DNA of 64,000 bases from positions 18,933-82,932 of the forward strand of contig PDIP01000007.1 of assembly GCA_002811645.1 (NCBI GenBank), read 5' to 3'. A program made the translations under genes and the position numbers. How positions within the stretch are numbered: position 1 is the first letter of the stretch; every line of letters starts with the position of its first letter. The DNA is from Corallochytrium limacisporum. Its lineage: Eukaryota; Opisthokonta. Below the pieces are notes generated by a model. That model searched no databases, was not told the origin of the DNA, and saw only the letters and a list, made by a program, of their open reading frames with translations. Below are positions 8,194-18,672 of this stretch, in pieces.

Positions 8194-10506
8194 TTACACC
8201 TTCGTTTGATGTTTGACCAAGTCTGCATAGAGACCCTTTCGCTTCATCAGTTCGAAATGTGTACCTGACTCCGCCACACGTCCTCCCTTTAGTACAATGA
8301 TGCGATCTGCATTCTGGATTGTGGACAGTCTATGAGCAATGACAATAACCGTCCGCCCCTTCATAAGGCGCTCCAATGCTTCCTGCACCACACTCTCAGA
8401 CTCGGCATCCAGGGCACTGGTGGCTTCGTCAAGGATGAGTACCTTGGGATCCTTGAGGATGGCTCGGGCAATCGCTATGCGTTGGCGCTGACCCCCGCTC
8501 ACGCTCTGTCCACGCTCCCCAACAACAGTGTTGTAGCCATTCGGGAAGCGCGAGATAAAACCGTGCGCATTGGCTTGACGTGCCGCTTCCATAACCTCCT
8601 CGTCGCTCGCCTCAGGTCGCCCGTAGCGAATATTTTCCATTACAGTGGTATGGAAGAGGGTGGGCTCCTGGTTGATGAAACCAAGCACTTTCCGTCTCAT
8701 CCAGCTCGGATCCAGATCGCGGATGTCTGTGCCATCCATGAGAACCCGACCGGTACCAGCGAAGCTCTCGAGCCTTTCGCCTGTAGCGCTGAAGCCGTGC
8801 TGGTCATCCGGGTCGTAGAAACGCTCGAGGAGTCCAGCAATTGTCGATTTACCGCCACCGGACGGACCGCACAGGGCCGTCACCTTGCCGGCTTCAAACG
8901 TGACGGAGAGCTGGTGGAAGACCTGATGATCCGGACGTGTTGGATATGTAAAGCTCACGTCTTTAAGCTCGAGCTCGCCAAGAACCGAGTTTACGTCCTT
9001 GGTGAGGCCACCTGTGGTTGGAATCTGCGGCTTACGGTCCATGAATTCAAAGACCCGCGACCCGGCCGCCGTGCCCCGTACCATTGATCCAAATAGAATC
9101 GAAAGATTTGCAAACGACCGCTGCAGTCCCTGGGCAAGGACCAGGAAACTCATCAAATCCCCTCCCTCGATTGTGCCCTGGACAACCAAACTGCCACCCA
9201 GGCCGAGCACCCCAAGGGTAATACCATTGATGGCCAAATTGCTCATTCCCTGGAACAGACCAATGCCCCAACCGAGGCGCTTGGCCGCCTGATTAGCCCG
9301 TAGCGCCTGACTGAAGTATTCATCCTTTTCGGTGTCTTCCATGGCAAACGCGCGGACAGTGCGGACATTGCCAACGGCCTCGGCCGCGACGGCAGTGGCC
9401 CTAGCCATCTCTTCATTCGATCGTGCGCTCATGCGGCGTAATCCGGCACCAAGTAACGACCCGACGCCAAAGATCAATGGCATCCCGGTAACCATAACGA
9501 GCGTCATCATTTTGCTAACCCGCCACAGACTAAAAACTGCGCCAATTAGTTGTGCGACAGAACGTAGTCCTTGGGAGACCACCTGCTTAAACGCTGACTT
9601 GAAGTCCTGAACATCCGAAGTCAGGCGATCAACCAGCTCTCCGCTGCGGTGTGAGTCAAAGAAGGCCATCTCTTGCACAATAATGGCACTGAATAGTTCA
9701 TGACGCAATCGAAGGGCCATATTTTCACCGACGTACGCCAAAAGCACAATATATGTTGACGTCAGAAACGATTGCACAAGGTAGAGACCAAGGAGCGCGA
9801 GGGCGGGCTCCTTGAGCTGCTCAGCAGCTGATCCGAGTGCGTCCGCACCACTGCCACCACTGCCTGAACCTTCACGCAGGGCAGCGGTGACGACATTGAT
9901 GAGTTTACCGAGACGGGTCGGAATTTCAATGTTGATAAACGCCACGGCCAGCGCAGTGAGTACGGCTGCAACTAGCAGCAGCGCATCATCCTTCAGACAG
10001 CGCCAGAGAGTGCCCCAACTAATTTCCGGCCTTTTTGATTTCTCTCTGTTCTTTGGATCCAATTGATCGGTGGATACGTCTCCGCCGTCATCTTTCTTGC
10101 CATAGTGTGCAAAGGGATCACCCCGGATCGACGCCTTCCCGCTCTTTGCCCTTTCACAAATCACCGATCGCAGCAGCAATGATGACGAAGTCCCATTGCT
10201 ACCAAAATAGGTGGTCCGCATGAGGTCATATATGCCAAGGCACGATATGCCTACGGTGCCAATGCTGGCCGGTTTGGTGACAGATGCAGAGGCCATAGAT
10301 ATGAGCGGGTTCGCAGTCACAAGGCGATGGCTGGTCCCCACGTATGTTGACAGCGACGCTCGAACGAAACTGACTGGTGTTGCTGACTTCTGCAACTGTG
10401 TCGTGAGCTGGATAATGGGACTGCTGCTGCTGTTGATGCTGCTTGCGGCCGCCAGAGATCTGCCCGCGCCCTTGAGCAGGGCAGAGCGGATCGCAAAGAA
10501 CGACAT
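8194..10506 (-). CDS. ABCB8: Mitochondrial ABCB8-type half ABC transporter
   Basis: A 770-residue half transporter laid out as targeting region, membrane domain, ATPase. Residues 1-150 are Ser/Ala/Arg-rich with few acids at the very start, fitting a mitochondrial presequence. The membrane domain (about 160-490) carries stretches typical of ABCB8, such as DVQDFKSAFKQVVSQGLRS and GGDLMSFLVLAQGLQRS. The nucleotide-binding domain (about 515-765) has Walker A GPSGGGKST, signature VSGGQ, Walker B VLILDEATSALD and H-loop AHRLST. In animals ABCB8 is the inner-membrane ATP-binding subunit of the mitoKATP channel and is linked to iron export. ABCB10 is the nearest alternative, but the segment matches favour ABCB8. 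ATG at 10504-10506. Convergent with the acidic-protein gene and divergent from MTR3. Confidence 0.9.
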   Translation of the reverse strand: MSFFAIRSALLKGAGRSLAAASSINSSSSPIIQLTTQLQKSATPVSFVRASLSTYVGTSHRLVTANPLISMASASVTKPASIGTVGISCLGIYDLMRTTYFGSNGTSSSLLLRSVICERAKSGKASIRGDPFAHYGKKDDGGDVSTDQLDPKNREKSKRPEISWGTLWRCLKDDALLLVAAVLTALAVAFINIEIPTRLGKLINVVTAALREGSGSGGSGADALGSAAEQLKEPALALLGLYLVQSFLTSTYIVLLAYVGENMALRLRHELFSAIIVQEMAFFDSHRSGELVDRLTSDVQDFKSAFKQVVSQGLRSVAQLIGAVFSLWRVSKMMTLVMVTGMPLIFGVGSLLGAGLRRMSARSNEEMARATAVAAEAVGNVRTVRAFAMEDTEKDEYFSQALRANQAAKRLGWGIGLFQGMSNLAINGITLGVLGLGGSLVVQGTIEGGDLMSFLVLAQGLQRSFANLSILFGSMVRGTAAGSRVFEFMDRKPQIPTTGGLTKDVNSVLGELELKDVSFTYPTRPDHQVFHQLSVTFEAGKVTALCGPSGGGKSTIAGLLERFYDPDDQHGFSATGERLESFAGTGRVLMDGTDIRDLDPSWMRRKVLGFINQEPTLFHTTVMENIRYGRPEASDEEVMEAARQANAHGFISRFPNGYNTVVGERGQSVSGGQRQRIAIARAILKDPKVLILDEATSALDAESESVVQEALERLMKGRTVIVIAHRLSTIQNADRIIVLKGGRVAESGTHFELMKRKGLYADLVKHQTKV

Positions 10507-11226
10507 GGCAAGTAGACGATGACTGCCTGTTCACCCAGATCTTCGCTCAGATGCATGTGCCTGATGTTACTCCTGTCCAAGTGTGATAACGTGGCAAGCT
10601 TTCCTGAAATAGAGCAGTGCCAAGGTCGGGCTCTGGAAGATGGTCTCGAGATGCTTGAACGACGGGCTCACAGATGGAACCGAAATCTGCGCCTTGGCCA
10701 CAGGCACTTTCCCAACCCCGGGGGAGAGGCCTGTTTTGTGTTTTGGGCGAGTGGGGCCTAAAATTTTGCATAAGTCGATTTCTCACCCATTCGCCTCGCT
10801 TGTCCGGCCCGTCTTGGCACCTCCGCTCCCTTTCCCCGCCCCGCCGGGAGACCCGTCGTTGAGCATAGAGCAGCCGCAGAGGAAGTAAAATTAGGCCCCG
10901 CGAGACACTGGAGGTCCCCTCCCCCGCGGGGAGGGGGGGGAGCTGGGCAGTCGCGCATAGAACCCTCGTGCCCACTGTGGCAAGTCACAAGGAACACATC
11001 GGGGTCCTTAAGGTGTGACTATGAATAGCATAGCTTTCATTGGTTTAATATATCGTACATATTTAATCTGTTCTAGATCAGGGTAGTTGTAAAGGAAGAC
11101 AGTCAATATAGTTCGTACAAGCCGTTGACGTAGTACTGACCATGTGAACTGAGCAAAAGCAGACGAGTCCTTTTGGTGACATATCACAAAACAAACACAT
11201 AGCAAAGAATTAGTCCGCTAAGAATT
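10507..11226. other. Divergent ABCB8/MTR3 intergenic region
   Basis: A 720-bp gap holding two 5' ends. It contains a C4/G5 palindrome at 10716-10724 and an interrupted C/G palindrome (CCCCTCCCCCGCGGGGAGGG type) near 10917-10937. The half nearest MTR3 (11010-11220) is AT-rich. Open frames here are low-complexity and unsupported. Confidence 0.6.
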
Positions 11227-12096
11227 ATGGGATCAATTGCAGCAGACTTTGGCGCTCTGACGCAGCGGTATCTGCAGTCACGGTTTAGAAATGCGGGTCC
11301 TGCGTCTGAACGGATCTTCCCTGTGCGGCAGAAAGATGACACTAGCGCCAGCGCTACCAGCACAGACGGGGCCAAGCGCCCGGATGGTCGCGGGCCGACC
11401 GATATGCGCCCGATTTTCTTGGGGATCGGTGTCCTCAGCCGCAGCAGCGGGTCCTGCTACGCGGAACTTGGTTCCACAAAGGTCGCTGTCTCCGTGCACG
11501 GTCCAAAGCCCGAGCGCGCCGGCGTGGAGTTTAGCGCGCAGGGAAAACTCGCAGTGCAGTACCGACTCGCACAGTTTGCTCGCAGAGACGAACGAGGCGA
11601 CATATTTGCCTCGGACGCTGAGGTGGACGCGAGCGTGACCGTCAGGCAAGCTTTGGAACCAAGCATTCTTCTGTCCAAGCTGCCGAAGAGCGTGGTAGAG
11701 GTGCAGATCATGGTTCTCGAGGACGACGGCAGTGCACTAGGACTTGCCATTACTGCCGCCAGCGCAGCATTGGCAAGCGCAGGGATCGAAATGATTGATC
11801 TCGTCGCGGCGTCAACCTGTTCAACCCTCCCCAAGGTTGGGTCTGATCAGGTTCAGCTCACTGTGGATCCGACGGGCGAGGAACGCAAATATGAGCTTGG
11901 GCATACCCTCTTGGCCTACATGCCTTCAATGAATCAGGTCACGGCACTGAAACAACAAGGTACGCTAAACTACGACGACACCATTCAAGCACTGGAGGCG
12001 AATCTGACTGCTACCTCCCGGACGTACCTCGCCATGCAAAGTCGATTGAAGGACTTTGTCGATGAGCACGCTTCGCAGCCTGCGCCAAGAGAGTAA
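11227..12096 (+). CDS. EXOSC6: RNA exosome core subunit MTR3 (EXOSC6)
   Basis: A 289-residue RNase PH-fold protein. After a variable N-terminus (1-55) comes RPDGRGPTDMRPIFL, then the two-layer RNase PH core with GSCYAELGSTKVAVSV, LEPSILLSKLPKSVVEVQIMVLEDDGS and AALASAGIEMIDLV, an arrangement closest to MTR3/EXOSC6 among the six ring subunits. The eukaryotic exosome ring is catalytically inactive and threads RNA to Rrp44/Rrp6 for 3'-5' decay and rRNA maturation in nucleus and cytoplasm. Length matches the family (human EXOSC6 is about 272 residues). ATG at 11227. RRP43 or RRP46 are less likely alternatives. Confidence 0.85.
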   Translation: MGSIAADFGALTQRYLQSRFRNAGPASERIFPVRQKDDTSASATSTDGAKRPDGRGPTDMRPIFLGIGVLSRSSGSCYAELGSTKVAVSVHGPKPERAGVEFSAQGKLAVQYRLAQFARRDERGDIFASDAEVDASVTVRQALEPSILLSKLPKSVVEVQIMVLEDDGSALGLAITAASAALASAGIEMIDLVAASTCSTLPKVGSDQVQLTVDPTGEERKYELGHTLLAYMPSMNQVTALKQQGTLNYDDTIQALEANLTATSRTYLAMQSRLKDFVDEHASQPAPRE

Positions 12097-12506
12097 AGTG
12101 AATCACGATCCGAGGTTGAAACCCATGTAGCGTCAATTACAGCGTTATATATCAGCTGAAGAACATGCATTCTGAGAATTTAAAGAAATGGTAAAATCTC
12201 TTGTTTATCACGTTTTGATTCCTTGTCCTTTTGGGACCGGCTCCCTCGGCATTATCGTTTGGGTACCGGCGTTGAACTCGTCGGGGACGGGGCGCCACCG
12301 GATGTTCCGATTTCGTCTAGCCGACGAGAGATTGTTTGGTAAGCTCCACGCCAGGGAATAAGTCATCTTGTTATGCTCCCTAGCACAACGTACCCGCATA
12401 GTGTACCATCCCATTCTCTTTCTTTCGTTGCCGCTTCAACCAGTAGTTTCTCAGGACTTCCCCTCCACACATGATTGTTTTCCGTTTTGAATTGATTTCC
12501 ATATTT
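12097..12506. other. Convergent MTR3/PKA 3' region
   Basis: A 410-bp gap between two stop codons, the longest convergent gap in the window. No tRNA or conserved frame is seen. It should hold the two 3' UTRs. Confidence 0.5.
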
Positions 12507-13604
12507 TTAGAACTCCTTGAAGAGATGCTCGTAAGGGTCCTTGACCGCTGGTAATCCCTTGATCTGCTCCTCCGGGTAGCGGTCAAAGTTGGAGTGATCA
12601 CCGTCACCACTGACCCTGGGCTTGACGGGAGGTGCAATCTTGCGGTCCAGTAGGTCCTGGAAGAACTCTGGTCCACCAAACCAGGGATGGCCCTTGATCA
12701 CAGCAACCCCGCCCTTGATGTTACCATAACGCAGCGTTAGATCCGCAACGCAGAGCTTGGAAATTAGGTGCTTGGCCTCGTCATCCATGAACGACGGGTA
12801 CCGAATCTTTCCCTTGAGAATCTTCTCGTAAATTCCGAGCGGGTTTTGGTCCACGAAAGGTGCACCCCCACACATCAGCTCGTAGGTGAGAATGCCCACG
12901 GCCCACCAATCGACGGCCGTACCGTATCCCTTGGACAGAATGATTTCCGGTGCCAAGTATTCCGGCGTTCCACACAGAGTCCATGTGCGGTTGGTCACAC
13001 GCTTGGCAAAACCGAAATCGACCACACGCAAGTATCCAGAGCTGTCTAGGAGCAGGTTCTCCGGTTTCAGGTCTCTGTAGACAATGTCCAGGGAGTGGAG
13101 GTACTCAAAGGCCAGCACTACTTGGCCGACGTAGAAAGCTGCTGTCTTGGAATTGAAACGACCCTGGCGGTGGAGATGCGTGAACAGCTCACCACCGTTG
13201 ACGTACTCTAGCACAATATAGAGGTTCCGTGTATCCTGCCAACAAGTGAAGTACTGAATGATGAAGGGGTGCTGGACTGCGGCAAGCATTGACTTCTCGC
13301 TCAGCGTATGTTCGACTTGCTTTGTCTTGACCACCCGATCCTTGCGGAGAATCTTGAGCGCAAAGTAACTGGCTTTGTTCTCCGGGCGGCGGGCCAGCAT
13401 GACCCTTCCGAAAGATCCCGTACCGAGCGTCCGCACCAAGTCCCAATTTTCAATGGACTCCTGCTTGTCGCTGAGAGTCATATTGAAGAAACGGTCCTCA
13501 AACTCCTCACGGCGCTTGAGTACTGAACTGTCTACATTGGAGTTGGCATAGGTCAAGGACGCAACCTTAGCGCCGGCACCCGCGGTTGCTACTGCGGCCG
13601 CCAT
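12507..13604 (-). CDS. PRKACA: cAMP-dependent protein kinase catalytic subunit (AGC kinase)
   Basis: A 365-residue kinase from the ATG at 13604, the first ATG after the likely promoter. It has the glycine loop GTGSFGRVML, the ATP lysine in FALKIL, catalytic loop YRDLKPENLL, DFGFAKRV, and activation segment TWTLCGTPEYLAPEI whose threonine is the PDK1 site. It ends in the PKA-type hydrophobic motif FKEF with no residue after it, distinguishing PKA from PKG and Akt. PKA phosphorylates Ser/Thr targets when cAMP releases the regulatory subunit. The reading frame stays open about 50 codons upstream of the ATG and reads like the PKA A-helix (SAESVKSSKEDLKKC), so the N-terminus may be longer through splicing or a non-AUG start. 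The family call is very secure; the start is not. The gene symbol is by analogy; PRKACA and PRKACB cannot be told apart. Confidence 0.92.
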   Translation of the reverse strand: MAAAVATAGAGAKVASLTYANSNVDSSVLKRREEFEDRFFNMTLSDKQESIENWDLVRTLGTGSFGRVMLARRPENKASYFALKILRKDRVVKTKQVEHTLSEKSMLAAVQHPFIIQYFTCWQDTRNLYIVLEYVNGGELFTHLHRQGRFNSKTAAFYVGQVVLAFEYLHSLDIVYRDLKPENLLLDSSGYLRVVDFGFAKRVTNRTWTLCGTPEYLAPEIILSKGYGTAVDWWAVGILTYELMCGGAPFVDQNPLGIYEKILKGKIRYPSFMDDEAKHLISKLCVADLTLRYGNIKGGVAVIKGHPWFGGPEFFQDLLDRKIAPPVKPRVSGDGDHSNFDRYPEEQIKGLPAVKDPYEHLFKEF

Positions 13605-13856
13605 GTCTGTTGCACACTTCTTCAAGTCCTCTTTACTGGATTTGACGGATTCCGCGGATCCCTTGCCTTTGAATTTGTTCTTGAGGGCCTGAATGGTTAC
13701 AGAGCCGTAGGGCTTTTTTCTAATGGATAACCTGGTACTACACCGGGTACGATGGGTCTAACTTGATTTGCAGCAGCACAGAGCAACAAATAGTTTTCCT
13801 TTGGTTGAGGACGGTCTAGGTGAGATCACTAGGTCCGTACCAAACAAAGGAAAAGA

Positions 13857-13862
13857 TTTATA
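13857..13862 (-). promoter_or_regulatory. Candidate TATA box of the PKA gene
   Basis: TATAAA on the minus strand, 253 nt upstream of the PKA ATG at 13604. No ATG lies between them, which fits a 5' UTR. A possible short intron ends just upstream (13866), which would conflict with this promoter reading. Confidence 0.35.
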
Positions 13863-13865
13863 ACC

Positions 13866-13908
13866 CTGTGGATACAAAGAAGAGAGACTCGTTAGAACCG
13901 AGAGTCAC
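13866..13908 (-). other. Possible 43-nt intron upstream of PKA
   Basis: On the minus strand the segment starts GTGACT after CTCCAG, contains a branch-like TTCTAAC, then a pyrimidine-rich tract, and ends ATCCACAG. All three splice signals are present within 43 nt, the same length as the candidate intron at 5438-5480. No coding connection to the kinase is shown, so it would lie in a 5' UTR or be fortuitous. Confidence 0.3.
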
Positions 13909-14450
13909 CTGGAGGTTATTCCCCTTAGGAAGGTCCGTTCTGCCTTCCCTAACAGAAACGTAGTACAGATTGCCGAGCAAGGGAGCAGCTGTCTCTCCTC
14001 TCTTGCCCAGATCCGAACGGTTGTTGTTCTATCCCTTTTGGAACAAAGAAACCGTACCTAGTGCCAATCGCTATTGATCACCTCTTCCGTCGTCTCCGGG
14101 TATGTACATGTGTCGCAGTAAAGCACGCCCCGAATTCGTTCTTCTCTTAGATGCAAGGAACTCCCGACTGCGAGCGTATCCTTGTGATGTCTCTGGCCCA
14201 TGTTTACTACCTGTCCTTCCGTAACATGTCCGACGGTGTCGGCTTCTGGGCCCTCATTAATTGCCTCCAGATAACACCAAAGACGACACACAAAGCCTAG
14301 CTGTTCAGTCAGCACAAATGAACCCAAAAAAAAATCCAAACATTTTTAGCAAAAACACCCAGAGCGAGACCCTAACCAACGAAGTGTGTCATCGACGAAG
14401 GACCCGGGGGAGGGGGTGGGGGCTGTAAAGGAAAAGGGGAAGAAGGGGGG

Positions 14451-14483
14451 GAGAGAGAGACAGAGAGAGCGAGAGAGAGAGAG
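14451..14483. repeat. (GA)n microsatellite
   Basis: Imperfect GA repeat inside a longer purine-rich strand (14410-14500). A CA repeat follows at 14534-14555. Confidence 0.9.
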
Positions 14484-14533
14484 GAAGGAGGAAGCAGCAG
14501 GTAACAACTCAACCCCCCTTTTCGATTCTTCTC

Positions 14534-14555
14534 CACACACACACACACACACACA
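14534..14555. repeat. (CA)n microsatellite
   Basis: About eleven CA units in the low-complexity region upstream of PKA. Confidence 0.9.
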
Positions 14556-14747
14556 AAGCCCTCCCTCTTTCCTGCTGTTCTGCCCTCTACACACTCGCAA
14601 AATAATGAAGGGGAAATCGTAATTAGCGAACGAAGACAAAACCAAGGACACAAACATCTCCCTTGCAGTATCGGTTCACAATGTATATAGATTCATACCG
14701 CTTGCCGGGCTGGGACCTTTACCTTACCCCCGTCCCTTCCCCCCCTT

Positions 14748-14759
14748 CCCCCCGGGGGG
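14748..14759. repeat. C6/G6 palindrome
   Basis: A perfect 12-bp C-run/G-run palindrome. A near copy (C7/G6) lies at 14917-14929, about 170 bp away. Confidence 0.9.
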
Positions 14760-14916
14760 AGGGCTTCGTTCTCCACCCGCGGCTCGCTACGCTCCCTCTC
14801 CCTTCCCGGATCCCCGGGTTGATGAGATGCCAGGCAGAATTTGAGGTCTCTCGGAAACTAACCACCGAGCAAATTGCCCAAAGCGGGAGAGAAAGAGAGA
14901 TACAGAGCGCGACGGT

Positions 14917-14929
14917 CCCCCCCGGGGGG
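14917..14929. repeat. C7/G6 palindrome
   Basis: Second C-run/G-run palindrome of a close pair in the PKA/DHRS4 gap; the first is at 14748-14759. Confidence 0.9.
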
Positions 14930-15013
14930 AGGGGGGAAGTCGCGGAAGGGGTTGCCACCCCCCCACGGGTCCGCCCGGGGGAGGGAACACAATGGAATCA
15001 CTCCTGGAACACA

Positions 15014-15030
15014 AGAGAGAGAGAGAGAGA
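15014..15030. repeat. (GA)n microsatellite
   Basis: Short GA repeat; further interrupted GA tracts follow around 15068-15087. Confidence 0.85.
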
Positions 15031-16168
15031 CGGACCTCTGAATGGACAGGCCGACAAAGAGACACAAGAGAGAGGGAGAGAGAGAATGTGTATGTTGCAT
15101 GCACACAAGGGAAAGTGAAGAAGACTAGTACGTACCACGCGGCTCCCAACCAACCAAAAGAAATTAAAGAAAAAATGAATGAGAGGAAAAGAGAGTGAGC
15201 GTTCGGTGTTCCAGAGACCCCGATGGAGATTTAAAGATAATACCTACCCCTCTCCCTTAGTGAAGGGAAGGAAGAAGCAAACAAATCAGCAAGCAAGGGT
15301 TAAAATAGCTGACGAAGTAATTACCGATTCCCGTTCCTTTTGTTTCGCGCTTTGTGTTCTTCGTATATGCCCCCTAATCACTACGCCGCCCGGCCCACGT
15401 TTCGCCGCTCTGTCTCTCTCTCTCTCTAGACCCTTTCTTTTTGCTTTTCTAATTTTTTCATTTCCTTTCGTGAGCCCGTTCGGGCGAAAGGAGCGCCAGG
15501 AAGATATCACGAAAGAGAGGGCGGCGGGCGCGGGACAGGCAGCACTAATAAAGGCCACTTTGCTCTTATACTTAATCCATTCATCATTTTTGTGCTCTTC
15601 CCGGCTTCTGGTTCTGGTGGTGGTGGTGGGGTGGGGGAGGCGGGACAAGCCAGCCGCCCAGACTTTTTGACTTTGCTTTTTAAGGCCCCAAAACACCCCA
15701 GCACAGCAAGCGCACGCAGCCCGCCCTCCCTCCCTTCCTCATTCTTCCGCTGTGCTCGCAGCGCGGCACTTGGGGTGTTCTCTCAATTACCGCTGGCTGG
15801 GTGTGTCTGCGTTTGTCGCTGAGAAAACACTCTATTTTTTCCTTTACCAGTTCTTTTCTATTTTTTCCTTTCTTTATATTGACCACCCCCCCTTTTCACC
15901 GGAGTTTTTGTATTTTATTAGGAAGGTGGGGGGCTCTTGAGCTCGTCTCTCGATAATACCTTCTTCCCCTACTCTATGTATGGAGAAGGAGAGGAGGACA
16001 GGGGAAGGTAGAGGGAAGGCCCGAGGGGGGGAGAGAGAGAACCAAAAGAAACAAAAGGAATATTTAAAACTAAAAAATGAAATAGAAAAAAGGAGAGAGA
16101 AACTCCGTCCGTACCTTAATTTGTCTTCCCGGCCGTTCTCATCGCCGCTGCCCTTTTACCGGGTCAAG

Positions 16169-16188
16169 GAGAGAGAGAGAGAGAGAGG
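16169..16188. repeat. (GA)n microsatellite
   Basis: Perfect GA repeat of about ten units. A CT repeat, the same repeat on the other strand, lies at 16645-16664. Confidence 0.85.
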
Positions 16189-16644
16189 TTTTTTATGAGA
16201 GGGAGTGGGTGTAGAGACCGTTCTGATCCTGGCGCCCATTACTCATTCATTCATTTCTTCTTCCCCCCTCCTTTTTTTTTTCTTATTTGGTTCATTCGTT
16301 CGTTATGAGAATTAGTTTCCCTTGCCCGCCCCAGGGTTATGGGCACATTCTTCACGGGTTACGTTCCGCGGCACAGGCCAAAGGACCCCAGGGAGATGAT
16401 TGTACGATCGAATCACAAATGAAAAAAAGGAAATGCAAGAATATATACAATACAAGAAAAAACAAACAAATAAAGGAAAAAAAAGACCGTCAGGACGGAG
16501 GCGTTCCATCACACACACACTCCCCTTTTGATCCAAATCTGTCGCTGCTGCTGATAATCAGTGGTAGGTGACTAAGTTACACAAAACGCAACGAACCGCG
16601 ATAAAACTTTCGTTCCCCTTCCCTGCCCTTCCCCTCCTGCCGTG

Positions 16645-16645
16645 T

Positions 16646-16664
<19 letters not shown>
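16645..16664. repeat. (CT)n microsatellite
   Basis: CT repeat continuing as TATCTCTC variants to about 16680. Confidence 0.85.
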
Positions 16665-16676
<12 letters not shown>

Positions 16677-18138
16677 GTCTTCCTTAGTTTTTCCTTTTTT
16701 TCGTTTTTTTCCCGGAGGTACTCTTTGCATTCATTTTCTCCTTTTTTTACTTTTTGCTTCCTTCCTTGTTATTTGGTAGGCCGCGCTATTCGTGATCAGA
16801 TCAGAGCGGGGCTTTCCACCATCCATCAATCAGCGCCAGGCACGTACACGCACACACGCACACACACGCACGCACTCAGCCGGGGAAGGGGGGGGAGCAG
16901 AACCATGCCCGGCTTTGCACAGCGCGCTGGTGGTGGGTGGTCAAGTGCTCTCCAGAAGTTGGGGAGGGGGGGGGGCGGTTGTCATAATGGAACCATTGGT
17001 ACAGAGCCGCGCCCCATGCGCCCCCCCCCCCTTCCCCCTTCCCCCTTCCTGCCGACTACGCACAATCTCTCTCTGGTTTCTCTTGTGCGCCGGTGTCGTG
17101 TTTCGCTTGGGTGTGCGTGGGTGGGTGTGTCTCAGTATCGAATGTATGGATATCTTACGAACACTGGACAAAGGAAAACAAACACACGGCCGGTGGCAGA
17201 AACGTTCGAAATGGAGAGCGCGAAGAGGGGTGGCAGGTAGAGGCACCCCGAACGAAGGTGAGCGCCCGGTAATATTAAATATACTGAGAAATTTGCGGTT
17301 TTCGGAGTCTCCGGAGCACTCCCTCCCACCCTTCGGCGGCTTCGCAAGGTCGTGTGATCAACCATTGCCTCATACTAAATGTATAGAAATAAGTCCCCAC
17401 TCGGCGGCAAATGCGTCCGTATTCGAAAGCGATTGGGATATGTGGCCCATGCAGTGACATGCTGGCTGCGTATGAACCCGCTTGGCCAAACTTTTCTTCC
17501 TTCTCATTCCGTGTTTGGGGGACCACCCTTTTCTCTTCCGGTTGTTCTTTCGTGGTGTGGTGCCGCGAGCGGCCCGCCACCGAAAGGGACATCACCGAAA
17601 AAGGTTGGCAGTGATTTTTAGAGTTGAAACCCAAGTCGCCGATCTGCCCGCGCACGCACACAACAAAGGACACCAACGGTATGAAACAGAAAGGGACCAA
17701 AAGGAAGGAATGGAAGAGGAAGGGAGGGGGTGGAATGGAAGAGGAAGGACCCGGGAGGGGGGGGGGAGGGGAAGGAGCAAAGGAGGTGTTCAAGAACAAC
17801 AAAGGAAAACCATAGGGAAATTGGAGAGTTGGATAGTAGAGGTAAGGGGGTGAAGCAGCAAAATTCCAATTTTTTTGTTTCCTTATTTTTTTTTGGCATT
17901 TTTCTTGCCCGAGCTTTCAGTTATCTTTCAAGGCATTTTCCTCTTTCCCCGCTGGCTACCGTAGAGCCCATGCTTCGACACTGGTGCTTCCGTCTCTCTT
18001 TATTTCTCTCCCCTCTTTTTTTTCGCTCGCTACCGCGCCCGCTTACGGTGACCGGCGAGAGATTTTAGTTTGTTTGACTGTCCATTATACACACACCACT
18101 ACCACTACTACCACCCCCTCCGGCTCTCCCCCACCCCG

Positions 18139-18223
18139 CCCCCGGGGAAGGGGGCTCCCGCTGAAGGATAGCCGGGGGGGGGGTTGGGGGGGGGAAGGGG
18201 GGAGGGCCTGTTCCCCCCCCCCC
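18139..18223. repeat. G-run cluster with flanking C runs (quadruplex/hairpin candidate)
   Basis: A C5/G4 palindrome at 18139-18147 is followed by G10, G9 and further G runs separated by two bases (18174-18206), then a C run of about ten at 18213-18223. Four or more G runs with 2-nt loops fit the G-quadruplex pattern; the G and C runs could instead pair as a hairpin. Confidence 0.75.
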
Positions 18224-18656
18224 TGGGTCCACTTCGTCCCTTCCTCCTTCTCCCCAGGGAACACAGAATACACACGCTGGGATCAAATAGTGCCCAGTTG
18301 GGATGGGTTCCTGTGCGACACAGTTCCCGTTGCCGATGAACTTATACTATTGGTGTGTGGGAGGCCGGTTTATCTTTGTCTTGCCCCCGGTTTCCCTATA
18401 TGTTCTGCCTGGAATTCTTGATATGGTGGTGCGTACAATAATGCGCTGAACGGGGCCTTGACCTGCCCAGTGAATATCGGTCCCCCATACAAGACACACC
18501 TCAGGGATTCGTACCGTGCTGGTTGGGTCCCGAAGGTCACACCAGAGTCAGCAGGTTGGCTTCGAACACAACAAGTGGCGTAAACAGAACAATCCCGTTG
18601 GCCACTCCCGTACACATAGGCAATACCGCTCACACGTAAGCATTTTCCTTGCTATA

Positions 18657-18672
18657 TGTGTGTGTGTGTGTG
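18657..18672. repeat. (TG)n microsatellite
   Basis: Eight TG units in otherwise balanced non-coding sequence. Confidence 0.85.

Noticed and set aside
14058-14339. 93-codon minus-strand frame upstream of PKA, considered as a first exon
   Set aside because: No PKA-like sequence, no clear splice link to the kinase frame, and the track start is not an ATG.
14663-17850. Open frames up to 221 codons on both strands
   Set aside because: They cross microsatellites and homopolymers, give Arg/Glu/Lys or Pro/Ser/Leu low-complexity peptides and overlap each other in several frames.
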